Source: Streptomyces sp. 15-116A (GTDB lineage Bacteria > Actinomycetota > Actinomycetes > Streptomycetales > Streptomycetaceae). Taken from it: a stretch of 32,587 nt of DNA. The translations under genes and the position numbers were made by a program. This document shows positions 1 through 8,583 of this stretch, piece by piece. Location of the stretch: NCBI RefSeq assembly GCF_025290915.1, contig NZ_JAOCQE010000047.1, forward strand, positions 1-32,587, in the 5' to 3' direction. Below the pieces are notes generated by a model, which worked only from the letters and a program-made list of their open reading frames with translations, was not told the origin of the DNA and did not search any database. Position 1 is the first letter of the stretch. Each line of letters opens with the position of its first letter.

Positions 1-1473
1 GCGGGGGCCCGGGGTGGGCGAGGTCGGGGTCGTCGTCGTGGACGAGCTCTCGGCCTCCGCGTCCGGTTCCGCGTCCGCAGCGGGCGTGGCTGTCGGCGTC
101 CTGTCGCCGGGGTCCGACTCGGCGGTCTCGCTGCCGCCCGTCGTCGTCGCGTCACCGGCGGACACGGGTGAGCCCGTCGCGCTCGTGCCGAGCGCCGCCG
201 CAGTGGCCGTACCGCTTCCGACGGGCGCGGCAGGCGTCGCCGCCGGGGCGTCCGCCGGGACCAGGATGTCCTGGGGGATGAGCATGAGGACGCCCGTGCC
301 GCCGCGTGCCGAGGGGCGGTAGGAGATCTTCAGGCCGTAGCGGAGGGCCAGTTTGCCGACCACGGCGAGGCCGAGGCGCGTGCCCGTGAGGCCACCGAGC
401 TCCGTGGACTCGCCGGCGACCGCGCGCTCGGCGCGGCGAAGCTGGGCCTCGCCCATGACGAGGCCGCTGTCCTCGACGGAGACGATGACGCCGGCCGGGA
501 CCTCCTCGACGTAGACGTGGACTTCGGCGGTCGGCGGTGAGAACTTCGCCGCGTTGTCGAGGAGTTCGGCGAGCGCGTGCATCACGCCCTCGGCGGCGTG
601 CCCGGCGACGGCGGTGTCGCTGGCGGAGTGGACGCGGACCCGCTGGTAGCCGCTGATGCGGCCCATCGCGCCGCGCAGGATGGACTCCATGCCGATGGGG
701 CGGGCCCAGCGGCGGCCCGAGCGCGCGCCGGTGAGGACGGCGACGGAGTCGGCGAGCCGGCCGGCCTGGGCGGTGCGGTGGTCGAGGTGGAGGAGGTCGG
801 CGAGGACCTCCTCGTCGTGGTGCTTCTCCTCCATCGCCCGCAGATCGGCGAGCATGCCGGTGGCCAGCGCCTGCATCCGGCCGGCCGCGTTGGCGGTCGC
901 GGACAGGGCGGCGGCGCGGGCGGCGGTGGCCTCGCGCAGGCGGGTCGTCAGGCGGTCGTTCTCCTTGCGGAGGCGGTCGGCGTCAGCGGTCAGGCGGGCC
1001 TGCTCCTCGGCGTGCGTCTGCGTCAACTCGGCCATGGCTGACGTGTGTTGTTCGGTCAGGCGGTCGCGTTCCGCCGACAGCGCCTGGGTCAGACGCGCTC
1101 GTTCCTGGTCCAGGTCGGCGGAGAGGCGGGCGCGTTCGCGGGTGAGTTCGCCCGTCAGGCGCTCGTGCTGGCGGCGGGACTCCTCCGCGAGCCGGGCGCG
1201 TTCCTGGAGCAGCCTGCCGACGTCCTCGGTGACCGCCTCCAGGCGGTTGCGGGCGGCGCGGGCCGACAGGGTGGCGTGGGTGGCCACGGCGGCGGCCGCG
1301 CAGAGCAGCAGCGCGGCGACCATCCCGGTGATCCCCACGGCACCGCGCGCCTCGGCCGGCCCGAGGAACACCGCGGCGACGGCCCCCGCCGCGCCGAGCA
1401 CCAGCGTGAGCAGCGGGACGGGCAGCAGGCTGCCGGGGGTGGGGCGGTCGCCGGGGAGCAGGGGGGAGGTCAT
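1..1473 (-). CDS. CvnA-like sensor histidine kinase, C-terminus cut by window edge
   Basis: The frame is open from ATG at 1473 to base 1 (491 codons, no stop), so the C-terminus lies outside. Two hydrophobic segments near residues 17-38 and 46-68 enclose a very short loop. A long charged coiled coil (about 70-185, repeated ERARL/DRLT units) follows. Next comes a dimerisation/phosphoacceptor-like helix with LHLDHRTAQAGRLADS (H232), then a HATPase domain with N-box ELLDNAAKFSPP (303-314), DSG (335-337) and GLTGTRLGLAVV (361-372). From about 406 the tail is Ala/Thr/Ser-rich low complexity. This is the Streptomyces sensor type found at the head of conservons (CvnA), which normally precede roadblock, DUF742 and GTPase genes; those would lie left of the window. 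No large extracellular sensor domain is visible. RBS-like GAGGA lies 9 nt before the ATG. The family is clear; the signal is unknown. Confidence 0.85.
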   Translation of the reverse strand, partial: MTSPLLPGDRPTPGSLLPVPLLTLVLGAAGAVAAVFLGPAEARGAVGITGMVAALLLCAAAAVATHATLSARAARNRLEAVTEDVGRLLQERARLAEESRRQHERLTGELTRERARLSADLDQERARLTQALSAERDRLTEQHTSAMAELTQTHAEEQARLTADADRLRKENDRLTTRLREATAARAAALSATANAAGRMQALATGMLADLRAMEEKHHDEEVLADLLHLDHRTAQAGRLADSVAVLTGARSGRRWARPIGMESILRGAMGRISGYQRVRVHSASDTAVAGHAAEGVMHALAELLDNAAKFSPPTAEVHVYVEEVPAGVIVSVEDSGLVMGEAQLRRAERAVAGESTELGGLTGTRLGLAVVGKLALRYGLKISYRPSARGGTGVLMLIPQDILVPADAPAATPAAPVGSGTATAAALGTSATGSPVSAGDATTTGGSETAESDPGDRTPTATPAADAEPDAEAESSSTTTTPTSPTPGPR

Positions 1474-1484
1474 CAGTCAGGGTC

Positions 1485-1507
1485 CTCGGTCGGGTGCTCG
1501 GTCGGGT
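1485..1507 (-). repeat. Direct repeat in sensor-kinase leader
   Basis: CTCGGTCGGGT occurs twice with a 12-nt period (1485-1495 and 1497-1507), 12-35 nt upstream of the histidine-kinase ATG. It could be a regulator site or a slippage duplication; nothing in the sequence decides between these. Confidence 0.35.
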
Positions 1508-1542
1508 CCGCGGGCGCGCAATGGTGTGCAACTCGCGGTCAC

Positions 1543-1571
1543 TATATGAGAGTTCGTGTTCGACTTGGGAA
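1543..1571 (-). promoter_or_regulatory. Possible promoter for sensor kinase
   Basis: On the minus strand TATAGT (1548-1543) resembles a -10 hexamer, about 70 nt before the kinase ATG. No convincing -35 sits 16-18 nt upstream; TTCCCA at 19 nt is the nearest candidate. This is the only AT-rich spot between the two divergent genes. Weak call. Confidence 0.25.
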
Positions 1572-1605
1572 GGTTCGGGACCGGATCTCGTGATGTGATC
1601 CCTCC

Positions 1606-1640
1606 GCGCGGTGGCCTCGCCCCGGCGCGGTGGCCTCGCC
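1606..1640. repeat. 16-nt direct duplication in 5' leader
   Basis: GCGCGGTGGCCTCGCC is present at 1606-1621 and again at 1625-1640 (period 19), immediately upstream of the dehydrogenase gene. It creates an in-frame GTG at 1611 that is probably not the start. It looks like a small tandem duplication. Confidence 0.5.
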
Positions 1641-1679
1641 TCCCCGCCGGGCCCCGCCCGGCCGAGGCATCCTGAGGGC

Positions 1680-4607
1680 ATGACGGGCATCAGGCGCATC
1701 ACGGGGACGACCGATCACCGGGAGCTGCGGGCCGGGCTGAGCGCCGAGCTGCGGGCCGAGCTGAGCGCCGCCGTGCGCGGCACCGTGGACTTCGGCACCA
1801 CCGCGCGGGCGCTGACCACCATGGACGCCTCCAACTACCGCCGGGTGCCGCTGGGCGTCGTCGCCCCCCGGGACGCCGAGGACGTGGCGGCGGCGCTCGC
1901 GGTCTGCCGGTCGTACGGCGTGCCGGTGGTCCCGCGCGGCGGGGGCACGTCGATCGCGGGGCAGGCGACCGGCACCGGCGTGGTCCTGGACTTCACCCGG
2001 CACATGAACCGGCTGCTCTCCCTCGACCCGGAGACCCGTACCGCCGTCGTGCAGCCGGGCCTCGTCCTCGACCGGCTCCAGGAGGCCGCCGCCCCGCACG
2101 GCCTGCGCTTCGGCCCCGATCCCTCCACCCACTCCCGCTGCACGCTCGGCGGCATGATCGGCAACAACTCCTGCGGCTCGCACTCGGTCGCCTGGGGCAC
2201 GACGGCGGACAGTGTCCGGGAGCTGTCGGTGGTCACCGCGCGCGGGGAGCGGCTGCGGGCGGGGCGGGAGTGGGCCGGCGCCCCGGAGGGGCTGCGCGCG
2301 CTGGTGGAGGGCGAACTCGCCCGGCTGCGCACCGGATTCCCCGCGCTGCCTCGTCGTATCTCCGGATACGCGCTGGACGCGCTGCTGCCCGAGAACGGCG
2401 CCGATGTCGCCCGGTCCCTCTGCGGCTCCGAGGGCACCCTGGGTGTCCTGACGGAGGCGGTCGTCACGCTCGTACGGGCGCCACGCGCGCGTGCGCTGGC
2501 CGTGCTGGCGTACACGGACGAGAGCGGGGCGGCTGAGGCGGCGGCGGGGCTGTTGCAGTACGGGCCGCTGACGGTGGAGGGGATGGCGGCCGACCTGGTG
2601 CCGTCGACGGCCGATCTGCCGCGGGGCGGGGCCTGGTTGTTCGTGGAGACGGGCGGGGACACGGCGCAGGAGGCACGCGCGCGTGCGGAGACGATCGTGC
2701 GGGCCGCGGACGTCGTGGACTCCCTGGTGGTCACCGACCCGGCGCGGCAGCGCGTGCTGTGGCGGATCCGGGAGGACGCGAGCGGCACGGCCACCCGGAT
2801 GCCGGACGGCACGGAGGCGTGGCCCGGCTGGGAGGACTGCGCGGTACCGCCCGCCCGGCTCGGCGCGTATCTGCGGGACTTCCGCGGGCTGCTGGCCTCC
2901 CACGGCCTGCGCGGCACGCCGTACGGGCACTTCGGCGACGGGTGCATCCACGTCCGGATCGACTTCGACCTGCTCACCGGGCCGGGCATCGCCCGCTTCC
3001 GGCGCTTCTCCGAGGATCTCGCCGAGCTGGTCGTCGCGCACGGCGGCTCGCTGTCCGGGGAGCACGGGGACGGGCAGGCGCGGGCGGAGCTGCTGCCGCG
3101 CATGTACGGCGAGGAGATGGTGGCCCTCTTCGAGCGGGCGAAGGGCCTCTGGGACCCCGACGACCTGCTCAACCCGGGCATGCTGGTCCGCCCCGCGCCC
3201 CTGGACGCCAACCTGCGCTTCGCCCCCCTCCCGCGCGGGCCGGTCGACGTGGCCTTCGGCTACCCGGCCGACGGCGGCGACTTCACGGCCGCCGTACGCC
3301 GCTGCGTGGGCGTCGCCAAGTGCCGTACGGAGTCGGTGGCGGGCCCGGCGGTGATGTGCCCGTCCTTCCGCGCGACGGGCGAGGAGGAGCACTCCACGCG
3401 CGGGCGCGCGCGTCTGCTGCACGAGATGCTCGCCGGTGAGCTGATCACCGACGGCTGGCGCTCCACGGAGGTGCGCGACGCGCTGGACCTGTGCCTGTCC
3501 TGCAAGGGCTGCCGCTCGGACTGCCCCGTCGAGGTCGACATGGCCACGTACAAGGCGGAGTTCCTGCACCACCACTACGCCGGCCGCCGTCGGCCCGCCG
3601 CCCACTACGCGCTGGGGTGGCTGCCGGTGTGGCTGGGCCTGGTGGGGCGTACGAGGACGGGGGCGGTGGTCAACCGGCTGGCGGGGGTGGGGCCGCTGGC
3701 CCGGGTGGCGAAACGGCTGGGCGGGATCGCCGGGGAGCGGGAGATTCCGCGGGTGGCGGGGGAGACGTTCACGCGGTGGTGGCGGGGGCGTGGGGCGGCT
3801 GGAGGAGACGGCCCCCTGGTGGTGTTGTGGCCGGACACCTTCACCGAGCACCTCTCACCCTCCGTGGGCCGGGCGGCCGTACGGGTGCTCGAGGCGGCGG
3901 GGCTGCGGGTGGTGCTGCCGCCGACGCTGCGGTCGCGGGGGCGGCCGGTCGGGGACGCGCGCTCGCGCTCGGCGGTACGGCTGCTGGCGGCACGGCGGGG
4001 CCAGGTCTGCTGCGGTCTGACGTACATCTCGACGGGTCAACTCGACCGTGCGCGGGAGGTGTTGCGCCGCACGCTGGACCTGCTGGAACCAGTGCTCGCG
4101 ACGGACGCGCCGGTGGTCGTCCTGGAACCGAGCTGCGCGGCGGCGCTGCGCACGGACGCGCCGGAACTGCTGCACGAGGACCCGCGAGCCGCCCAACTCG
4201 CGTCCCGCGTCCGCACCTTCGCGGAGGCGTTGGAGCAGTACGCCCCGCAGTGGACCCCGCCGTCCCTGGATCGCCCCATCACCGGTCAGACCCACTGCCA
4301 CCAGCACGCGGTCCTCGGTGACGCCGCCGACCGCCGCCTGCGCGCGGCTGCCGGCCTCACCGGCGAGCTGAGCGGCGGCTGCTGCGGTCTCGCGGGCAAC
4401 TTCGGTTTCGAGAAGGGCCATTACGAGGTGTCGGCGGCCTGCGCCGAGGACCAGCTCCTGCCCTCGGTACGGGAGGCGCCGCCGGGTGCGGAGGTCCTGG
4501 CGGACGGCTACTCGTGCCGGACCCAGCTGGAGCAGCTGGCGGGTGTGCGGGGGCGGCATCTGGCGGAGGTGCTGGCGGAGGCGCTGGATGCGGTCGCCGA
4601 AGGGTGA
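1680..4607 (+). CDS. FAD-linked oxidase / Fe-S (CCG-domain) dehydrogenase, YdiJ/Dld-like
   Basis: The 975-aa protein fuses GlcD and GlpC/LldE-type modules. An N-terminal FAD-binding PCMH domain has PRGGGTSIAGQ near residue 84 and GGMIGNNSCGSHS further on. A FAD-linked oxidase C-terminal domain (about 290-505) contains GHFGDGCIHVR and SGEHGDG. A ferredoxin-like segment carries Cys clusters near 541 and at 604-615 (CLSCKGCRSDCP). C-terminal cysteine-rich CCG motifs include EPSC near 816, HCHQH near 871 and CCGLAGNFGFEKGHY near 900. Such fusions oxidise D-2-hydroxyacids (D-2-hydroxyglutarate, D-lactate) and pass electrons to the respiratory chain at the membrane face. The substrate cannot be read from the sequence. 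ATG at 1680 is chosen because homology begins just after it; the 5' extension to 1611 is low-complexity. The RBS is weak (TGAGGG). It stands alone, divergent from the sensor kinase. Confidence 0.88.
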   Translation: MTGIRRITGTTDHRELRAGLSAELRAELSAAVRGTVDFGTTARALTTMDASNYRRVPLGVVAPRDAEDVAAALAVCRSYGVPVVPRGGGTSIAGQATGTGVVLDFTRHMNRLLSLDPETRTAVVQPGLVLDRLQEAAAPHGLRFGPDPSTHSRCTLGGMIGNNSCGSHSVAWGTTADSVRELSVVTARGERLRAGREWAGAPEGLRALVEGELARLRTGFPALPRRISGYALDALLPENGADVARSLCGSEGTLGVLTEAVVTLVRAPRARALAVLAYTDESGAAEAAAGLLQYGPLTVEGMAADLVPSTADLPRGGAWLFVETGGDTAQEARARAETIVRAADVVDSLVVTDPARQRVLWRIREDASGTATRMPDGTEAWPGWEDCAVPPARLGAYLRDFRGLLASHGLRGTPYGHFGDGCIHVRIDFDLLTGPGIARFRRFSEDLAELVVAHGGSLSGEHGDGQARAELLPRMYGEEMVALFERAKGLWDPDDLLNPGMLVRPAPLDANLRFAPLPRGPVDVAFGYPADGGDFTAAVRRCVGVAKCRTESVAGPAVMCPSFRATGEEEHSTRGRARLLHEMLAGELITDGWRSTEVRDALDLCLSCKGCRSDCPVEVDMATYKAEFLHHHYAGRRRPAAHYALGWLPVWLGLVGRTRTGAVVNRLAGVGPLARVAKRLGGIAGEREIPRVAGETFTRWWRGRGAAGGDGPLVVLWPDTFTEHLSPSVGRAAVRVLEAAGLRVVLPPTLRSRGRPVGDARSRSAVRLLAARRGQVCCGLTYISTGQLDRAREVLRRTLDLLEPVLATDAPVVVLEPSCAAALRTDAPELLHEDPRAAQLASRVRTFAEALEQYAPQWTPPSLDRPITGQTHCHQHAVLGDAADRRLRAAAGLTGELSGGCCGLAGNFGFEKGHYEVSAACAEDQLLPSVREAPPGAEVLADGYSCRTQLEQLAGVRGRHLAEVLAEALDAVAEG

Positions 4608-4642
4608 TCGCGCTGTCGGTGCCGGGGTCTAATGTCGGCCGT

Positions 4643-5869
4643 ATGACAACCGACCTGGTCGAGGACTCCTGGGACCGTATCGACGGATGGCTGCGGACGC
4701 ATGCGCCGCGCACCTTCGCCGCGCTCGCCTCGCCGGCGACCGACGACGAGATACGGGCAGCGGAGGAGAAGCTGCGGCTCCGCTTCCACCCCGAACTGGT
4801 CGCGTCCCTGCGCCGGCACAACGGAGCACAGGGGTGGGGTGCGTTCCGGTTCCCGACGCACGACCGGCTGCTCGGCGTGCAGGGGATCGTGGAGGCGACG
4901 GAGTTCCTGCGGCACGTGGCCGCCGATGTGTACGACGACTACGGGGACTACGACGCGTACGAGGAATGGGACGAGGAGGACCAGGAGGCCGCCGCCTCCT
5001 ACTGGCACCCCGCGTACCTCAAGTTCGGTGACTACGAGTCGACGGCCGACGGTCTGGCGATCGACTGCCGCGCCGGTGACTCGTACGGGGCGATCGGGCG
5101 GTTCTTCGACGAGGGTGGCACCACGTTCGGGCGGGCGGACTCGCTGGGCGAGTACCTCGCGGACGTGGCAGACCGGCTGGAGCGCAGTACGTCCGGGGAC
5201 GCCCCGGCGGCGGGGGAGTGTGCCGTGACGTTCAACGGCCGCCTGATCTGGGAGACGGCGTACCCCGCGCACCCCGGCTGGGGCAGCGCCGACGATCCCC
5301 TTCCCGGGGACGCGGACGTCGCGGGGCTGCCGCCGCTGGATCTGCCGGCGTGCCCGCCGCAACCGCTGCGCCCGGGCTGTCTGTTCGGCCTGGAGGAGCT
5401 GGCCACCCTGGTCGCCACCCTGCCGCGTGAGCGGATCGCCGTCGCGGCGTGGCGGCAGATGCGCAGACTGGCCGTCGAGACCGGCCTCGCCCGCTACCCC
5501 GAGGTGACCGCCGCCCTGGACGCCGCCCAACGGGGGGAGACGGTGGAGCTGCGCCAGGACAACGCCCTCGGTCTGCGCCTGCGGTCGGTGATCGCGCAGG
5601 CGGGCGAACGGCGGGACAACCACCGGAGATGGGCGGCGCAGACCATGGTCGTCGCCGCGTGCGGGCTGCCGCACCACGCGGTCGCGGACATCGCGACCGC
5701 ACGCCATCACCTGAGCCTCACCTGGCGCGACGACCTCCTCGCCGACCTGGGCGCCCCGCCCCTCCCGCCGTCGCCTCCGGGCGACGCCTTCTGGGCGGCC
5801 CTGCGCAATCCCGACATCGACACGGCGCACTACGCGGCCGGCCATGCCGAGTGGGGCGATCCCGTGTAG
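4643..5869 (+). CDS. SMI1/KNR4 (SUKH) family protein
   Basis: The 408-aa protein starts at ATG 4643, 35 bp after the preceding stop. Residues about 8-180 look like a SUKH domain: an N-terminal helix containing WDRIDGWL, ATDDEIRAAEEKLRLRF, the LRRHNGA turn, a conserved FPTHDRLLG strand and a later LKFGDYESTADGLAID segment. A strongly acidic loop (DDYGDYDAYEEWDEEDQE) interrupts it. The C-terminal half, about 200 residues, is unassigned. SUKH proteins bind protein partners and many serve as immunity proteins against polymorphic toxins. No toxin gene lies next to this one, so a regulatory or orphan-immunity role is equally possible. No signal peptide or membrane segment is seen, so it is probably cytoplasmic. 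Function is inferred from the family only. Confidence 0.75.
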   Translation: MTTDLVEDSWDRIDGWLRTHAPRTFAALASPATDDEIRAAEEKLRLRFHPELVASLRRHNGAQGWGAFRFPTHDRLLGVQGIVEATEFLRHVAADVYDDYGDYDAYEEWDEEDQEAAASYWHPAYLKFGDYESTADGLAIDCRAGDSYGAIGRFFDEGGTTFGRADSLGEYLADVADRLERSTSGDAPAAGECAVTFNGRLIWETAYPAHPGWGSADDPLPGDADVAGLPPLDLPACPPQPLRPGCLFGLEELATLVATLPRERIAVAAWRQMRRLAVETGLARYPEVTAALDAAQRGETVELRQDNALGLRLRSVIAQAGERRDNHRRWAAQTMVVAACGLPHHAVADIATARHHLSLTWRDDLLADLGAPPLPPSPPGDAFWAALRNPDIDTAHYAAGHAEWGDPV

Positions 5870-5888
5870 CCATGGCCCGGCGCCGCGG

Positions 5889-5918
5889 AACCCGGACTCG
5901 GCTGGACTCAGTCGGGTT
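5889..5918. terminator. Hairpin between convergent genes
   Basis: AACCCGGACT (5889-5898) pairs with AGTCGGGTT (5910-5918) with one bulged G and an 11-nt loop. It sits in the 58-bp gap between the convergent SUKH and NUDIX genes and could serve both strands. There is no U-tract, as is usual in Streptomyces. Confidence 0.45.
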
Positions 5919-5927
5919 CGGCTGGGC

Positions 5928-6380
5928 TCACGGGACGGTCTCGCCCCGGATCAGCGGATGGCACACCGGCTGGATGTCGTGCGGGAGGTCGTCCGGGGTG
6001 CACCAGCGGGCTTCCAGGATCTCGAAGGGGTCGAGGCGCAGCTCGCCGCCGAGCAGGCGGGCCTCGTAGGCGACCTCCAGGCGGGTGCGGAAGCCGCTGT
6101 TCAGCATGATGAGGCGGCCGACCTCGACGTCGAGGCCCGTCTCCTCCTTGACCTCGCGCACCAGCGTCCGGCGGAAGTCCTCGCCCTTGCGCGCGAACCC
6201 GCTCGGCAGGCCCCACTGGCGGCCCGGCGGCCACATCCGGTGCTTGAGCAGCAGGACCCGTCCCTCGTCGTCGCGCACGACCCCGGTCACGCCGACCACG
6301 AACTTGGCGTGCAGCAGCCACATGATGCGGCTCTGCACCGGGCGCAGCAGGCGCCAGACGCGGGTGACGAGTCGTCTCAC
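5928..6380 (-). CDS. NUDIX hydrolase
   Basis: The 150-aa protein carries a complete NUDIX box, GX5EX7REVKEETGL, in the order G, five residues, E, seven residues, REVKEETGL. It follows WGLPSGFARKGE, typical of the fold. NUDIX enzymes hydrolyse a nucleoside diphosphate linked to another moiety, using the REUXEE glutamates to bind divalent metal. The substrate is not predictable here. The start is set at GTG 6380 because GGAGG lies 4 nt upstream; the longer reading to 6521 adds only Arg/Pro-rich sequence without homology. The N-terminus has a short amphipathic stretch (RRLVTRVWRLLRPVQSRIMWLLHAK) typical of this Streptomyces subgroup. The gene is monocistronic and convergent with the SUKH gene. 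Confidence 0.88.
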   Translation of the reverse strand: MRRLVTRVWRLLRPVQSRIMWLLHAKFVVGVTGVVRDDEGRVLLLKHRMWPPGRQWGLPSGFARKGEDFRRTLVREVKEETGLDVEVGRLIMLNSGFRTRLEVAYEARLLGGELRLDPFEILEARWCTPDDLPHDIQPVCHPLIRGETVP

Positions 6381-6568
6381 GGGGCCTCCGGAGGGTGCGG
6401 GGGTGACGGACCGGTGGGGCTCGGCCCTGCGGACCGTACCCCGGCGGCGGTACGCGAACGCCGCTGGGTGTGCCGCCCGGGGGCGGTCCCGTCCCCGGGC
6501 GCGCTGACCGGTCACCGGCACACATAGGCTTCGGGCTGGTCATTTCATCGGATCAAGGGGAGGGGCCG

Positions 6569-8350
6569 ATGACCCACACGACCGACACCTTCGAGCCGCT
6601 GCGGGCGGACGACCCGCCCTTCGTGGCCGGTTACCGGCTCGCCGCCCGCCTCGGCGCGGGCGGTATGGGCCGGGTCTACCTGTCGCACACCCACGGCGGC
6701 CGGCCGGTGGCGATCAAGGTGGTCCGGCCTGAGCTGGCCGACGACCCGGGCTTCCGGCGGCGCTTCAGCCGGGAGATCAAGGCCGCCCGCCGGGTGAGGG
6801 GCGCGTACACCGCCGAGCTGATCGATGCCGACGCGGAGGGCGTACCGCCCTGGCTGGCCACGCTGTACGTACCGGGCCCGTCCCTGGCGCAGGCCGTCGA
6901 ACGCGGCGGGCCGCTGCCGGTGCCGGCGGTGCTGTGGCTGATGGCGGGGGTCGCCGAGGCGCTGCAGGCCATTCACGGTGCGGGGATCGTGCACCGGGAC
7001 CTCAAGCCGTCCAACGTCCTGCTGGCCGCGGACGGCCCCCGGGTCATCGACTTCGGTATCGCGCTCGCCGCCGACGGCACCGCGCACACCGCCACGGGCG
7101 CCGCCATCGGCACGCCCCAGTTCATGGCCCCCGAGCAGGCGACCGCCGGGGACGTCACGGCGGCGACCGACGTGTTCGCGCTCGGCCAGACGGCGGCGTT
7201 CGCGGCGCTGGGCCGCCCGCTGTACGGGGACGGTCCCTCGGCCAGCGTCCTGTACCGGATCGTGCACTCGGAACCCGACCTGACCCTGCTGCCCGAACCG
7301 CTCCGCGAGCTGATCGGCCGGTGCCTGGCCGCCGAGCCGGGGGAGCGGATCACCCCGGCGGAGGTGATCGCGTGGTGCAGGCGGCAGCTGGGCCCGGACG
7401 CCGAGGTGAGCGGGGGCCCGGCCGTCTGGCGGGAGATCACCGGGCCGGAGGTGACGGTTCCGCCGCCGCCCACACCGTGGCCCGCCGCCCCCACGGTCCC
7501 GCACACACATGTGCTGCACCCCGGGGCCCCGTACACGCGTGTGCTGCACCCCGGGGCCCCGTACACGCAGGTGCTGCACCCCGGAGCCCCGCACACGCGT
7601 GTGCTGCACCCCGGGGCCCGGCCGCTCGGACCGGAGGAGCGGCGGGCCCGCCGGCGGCGGATCGGCCTTATCACCAGTTCTGCCGTGGTGGCGGGCGGCG
7701 TGCTGCTCACGGGCCTGACGTGGTCGGTGATGAACGCGATGGACCGGCTTCAGGACCGGGAGCGCGACCGGGAGGCGGCCGCGTCCGTCACGCCCGGGGC
7801 GACAGCGGCGGGGTCGGGGCAGACCGGCGGATCGGCCTCCGGCAAGGCATCCGATGCCGACGGGGCATCCGGCTCTGGGGCCACCTCGTCGGCCGGGACG
7901 GAGGCCGGCGGGGAGACCGGCGCGGAGGCCGGGTCGGGCACGGCGGACGGTCGGTCCCGGTCCGGGAGGCCTACGGGCGTCCCGTACGCGCTGGTGTGGC
8001 TGGACGCGAAGCAGCCGGTCAGCCTGGACGATCCGAACCGGTCGAAGGGCCGGAAGGCGGACATCCGCCTCGACTGCGCGGATGGCCAGTGCGCACTGGA
8101 GAGCGACACCAGCGACATGCTGCTGGTGCCCGGGGATCCGGGCGCCACATACGAGACGTGCCGTTCCCTGCTCGGGAGCAGCAGCGGGGACGGCGGCCGT
8201 CTGCCGCTCGCCGCGGCGGCCGCCGGCAGCGAGATCTGCATCAAACGCCGTGACGGGGACCTCGCGCTCATGGTGATCGAGGTGAAGTCGACGGCGATGC
8301 CGGACATCGCCTTCATCACCGCGGACATGACGGTCTGGCGGGCCGGCTGA
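6569..8350 (+). CDS. Transmembrane Ser/Thr protein kinase (Hanks type)
   Basis: The 593-aa protein has a complete eukaryotic-type kinase domain (about 22-275): glycine loop GAGGMGRVY, ATP lysine K50 in VAIKVV, catalytic HRDLKPSN (H142), DFG (D161), and GTPQFMAPE closing the activation segment. A Pro-rich juxtamembrane linker contains four decapeptide repeats of VLHPGAPYTR type (about 312-351). One membrane helix follows (about 365-388, after RRRR). An extracytoplasmic part starts with a Ser/Gly/Ala-rich spacer and ends in an unassigned roughly 125-residue domain with four Cys, which may form disulfides. There are no PASTA repeats, so it is not a PknB orthologue. The start at ATG 6569 is supported by GGGGAGGGG just upstream. 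The ligand and phosphorylation targets are unknown. Confidence 0.9.
   Translation: MTHTTDTFEPLRADDPPFVAGYRLAARLGAGGMGRVYLSHTHGGRPVAIKVVRPELADDPGFRRRFSREIKAARRVRGAYTAELIDADAEGVPPWLATLYVPGPSLAQAVERGGPLPVPAVLWLMAGVAEALQAIHGAGIVHRDLKPSNVLLAADGPRVIDFGIALAADGTAHTATGAAIGTPQFMAPEQATAGDVTAATDVFALGQTAAFAALGRPLYGDGPSASVLYRIVHSEPDLTLLPEPLRELIGRCLAAEPGERITPAEVIAWCRRQLGPDAEVSGGPAVWREITGPEVTVPPPPTPWPAAPTVPHTHVLHPGAPYTRVLHPGAPYTQVLHPGAPHTRVLHPGARPLGPEERRARRRRIGLITSSAVVAGGVLLTGLTWSVMNAMDRLQDRERDREAAASVTPGATAAGSGQTGGSASGKASDADGASGSGATSSAGTEAGGETGAEAGSGTADGRSRSGRPTGVPYALVWLDAKQPVSLDDPNRSKGRKADIRLDCADGQCALESDTSDMLLVPGDPGATYETCRSLLGSSSGDGGRLPLAAAAAGSEICIKRRDGDLALMVIEVKSTAMPDIAFITADMTVWRAG
7502..7620 (+). repeat. 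In-frame 30-nt tandem repeat in kinase gene
   Basis: Four near-identical 30-nt units encode VLHPGAP plus a variable YTR, YTQ or HTR. Differences between units are few, pointing to recent expansion or homogenisation. They lie in the cytoplasmic juxtamembrane linker of the kinase, and the last unit runs into RPLG before the membrane helix. The Thr in each unit is a possible phosphorylation site, which is inference. Confidence 0.85.
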
Positions 8351-8490
8351 GTCCGGGGGAGGACGGCGCAGGTTCGGGCAGGTCCGGGGGCAGGGGCGGG
8401 CGGGCCTCTCGTCCGTATCGCGGACCGGTTTGACCGGGGCGGGGTGGCGGTCGCATGGTCAGGTATGTAGAGGCTTCACGGTCATGACGT

Positions 8491-8529
8491 AGTCCATTAT
8501 GGTGGACTGCACGGTGCATCGTGATGCAC
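8491..8529. promoter_or_regulatory. Two adjacent palindromes upstream of EamA exporter gene
   Basis: AGTCCATTATGGTGGACT (8491-8508) is a 6+6 inverted repeat with CCATTATGG nested inside. GTGCATCGTGATGCAC (8514-8529) is a perfect 6+6 inverted repeat with a 4-nt loop. Overlapping TGCAC/GTGCA half-sites continue between them. The block is 55 nt before the exporter start, the expected place for operators. No regulator gene is adjacent, so the binding protein is unknown. Confidence 0.5.
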
Positions 8530-8583
8530 GATCGTTGAGGTGAGTCCCCGCTTCTCCGTATCTGACCCTGGAAGGCCCCGCCC

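Noticed and set aside
1542..3851. A 769-codon open frame on the minus strand opposite the FAD/Fe-S dehydrogenase
   Set aside because: Composition is Arg/Pro/Gly-rich without domains, and it is the GC-rich shadow of a clear family member on the other strand.
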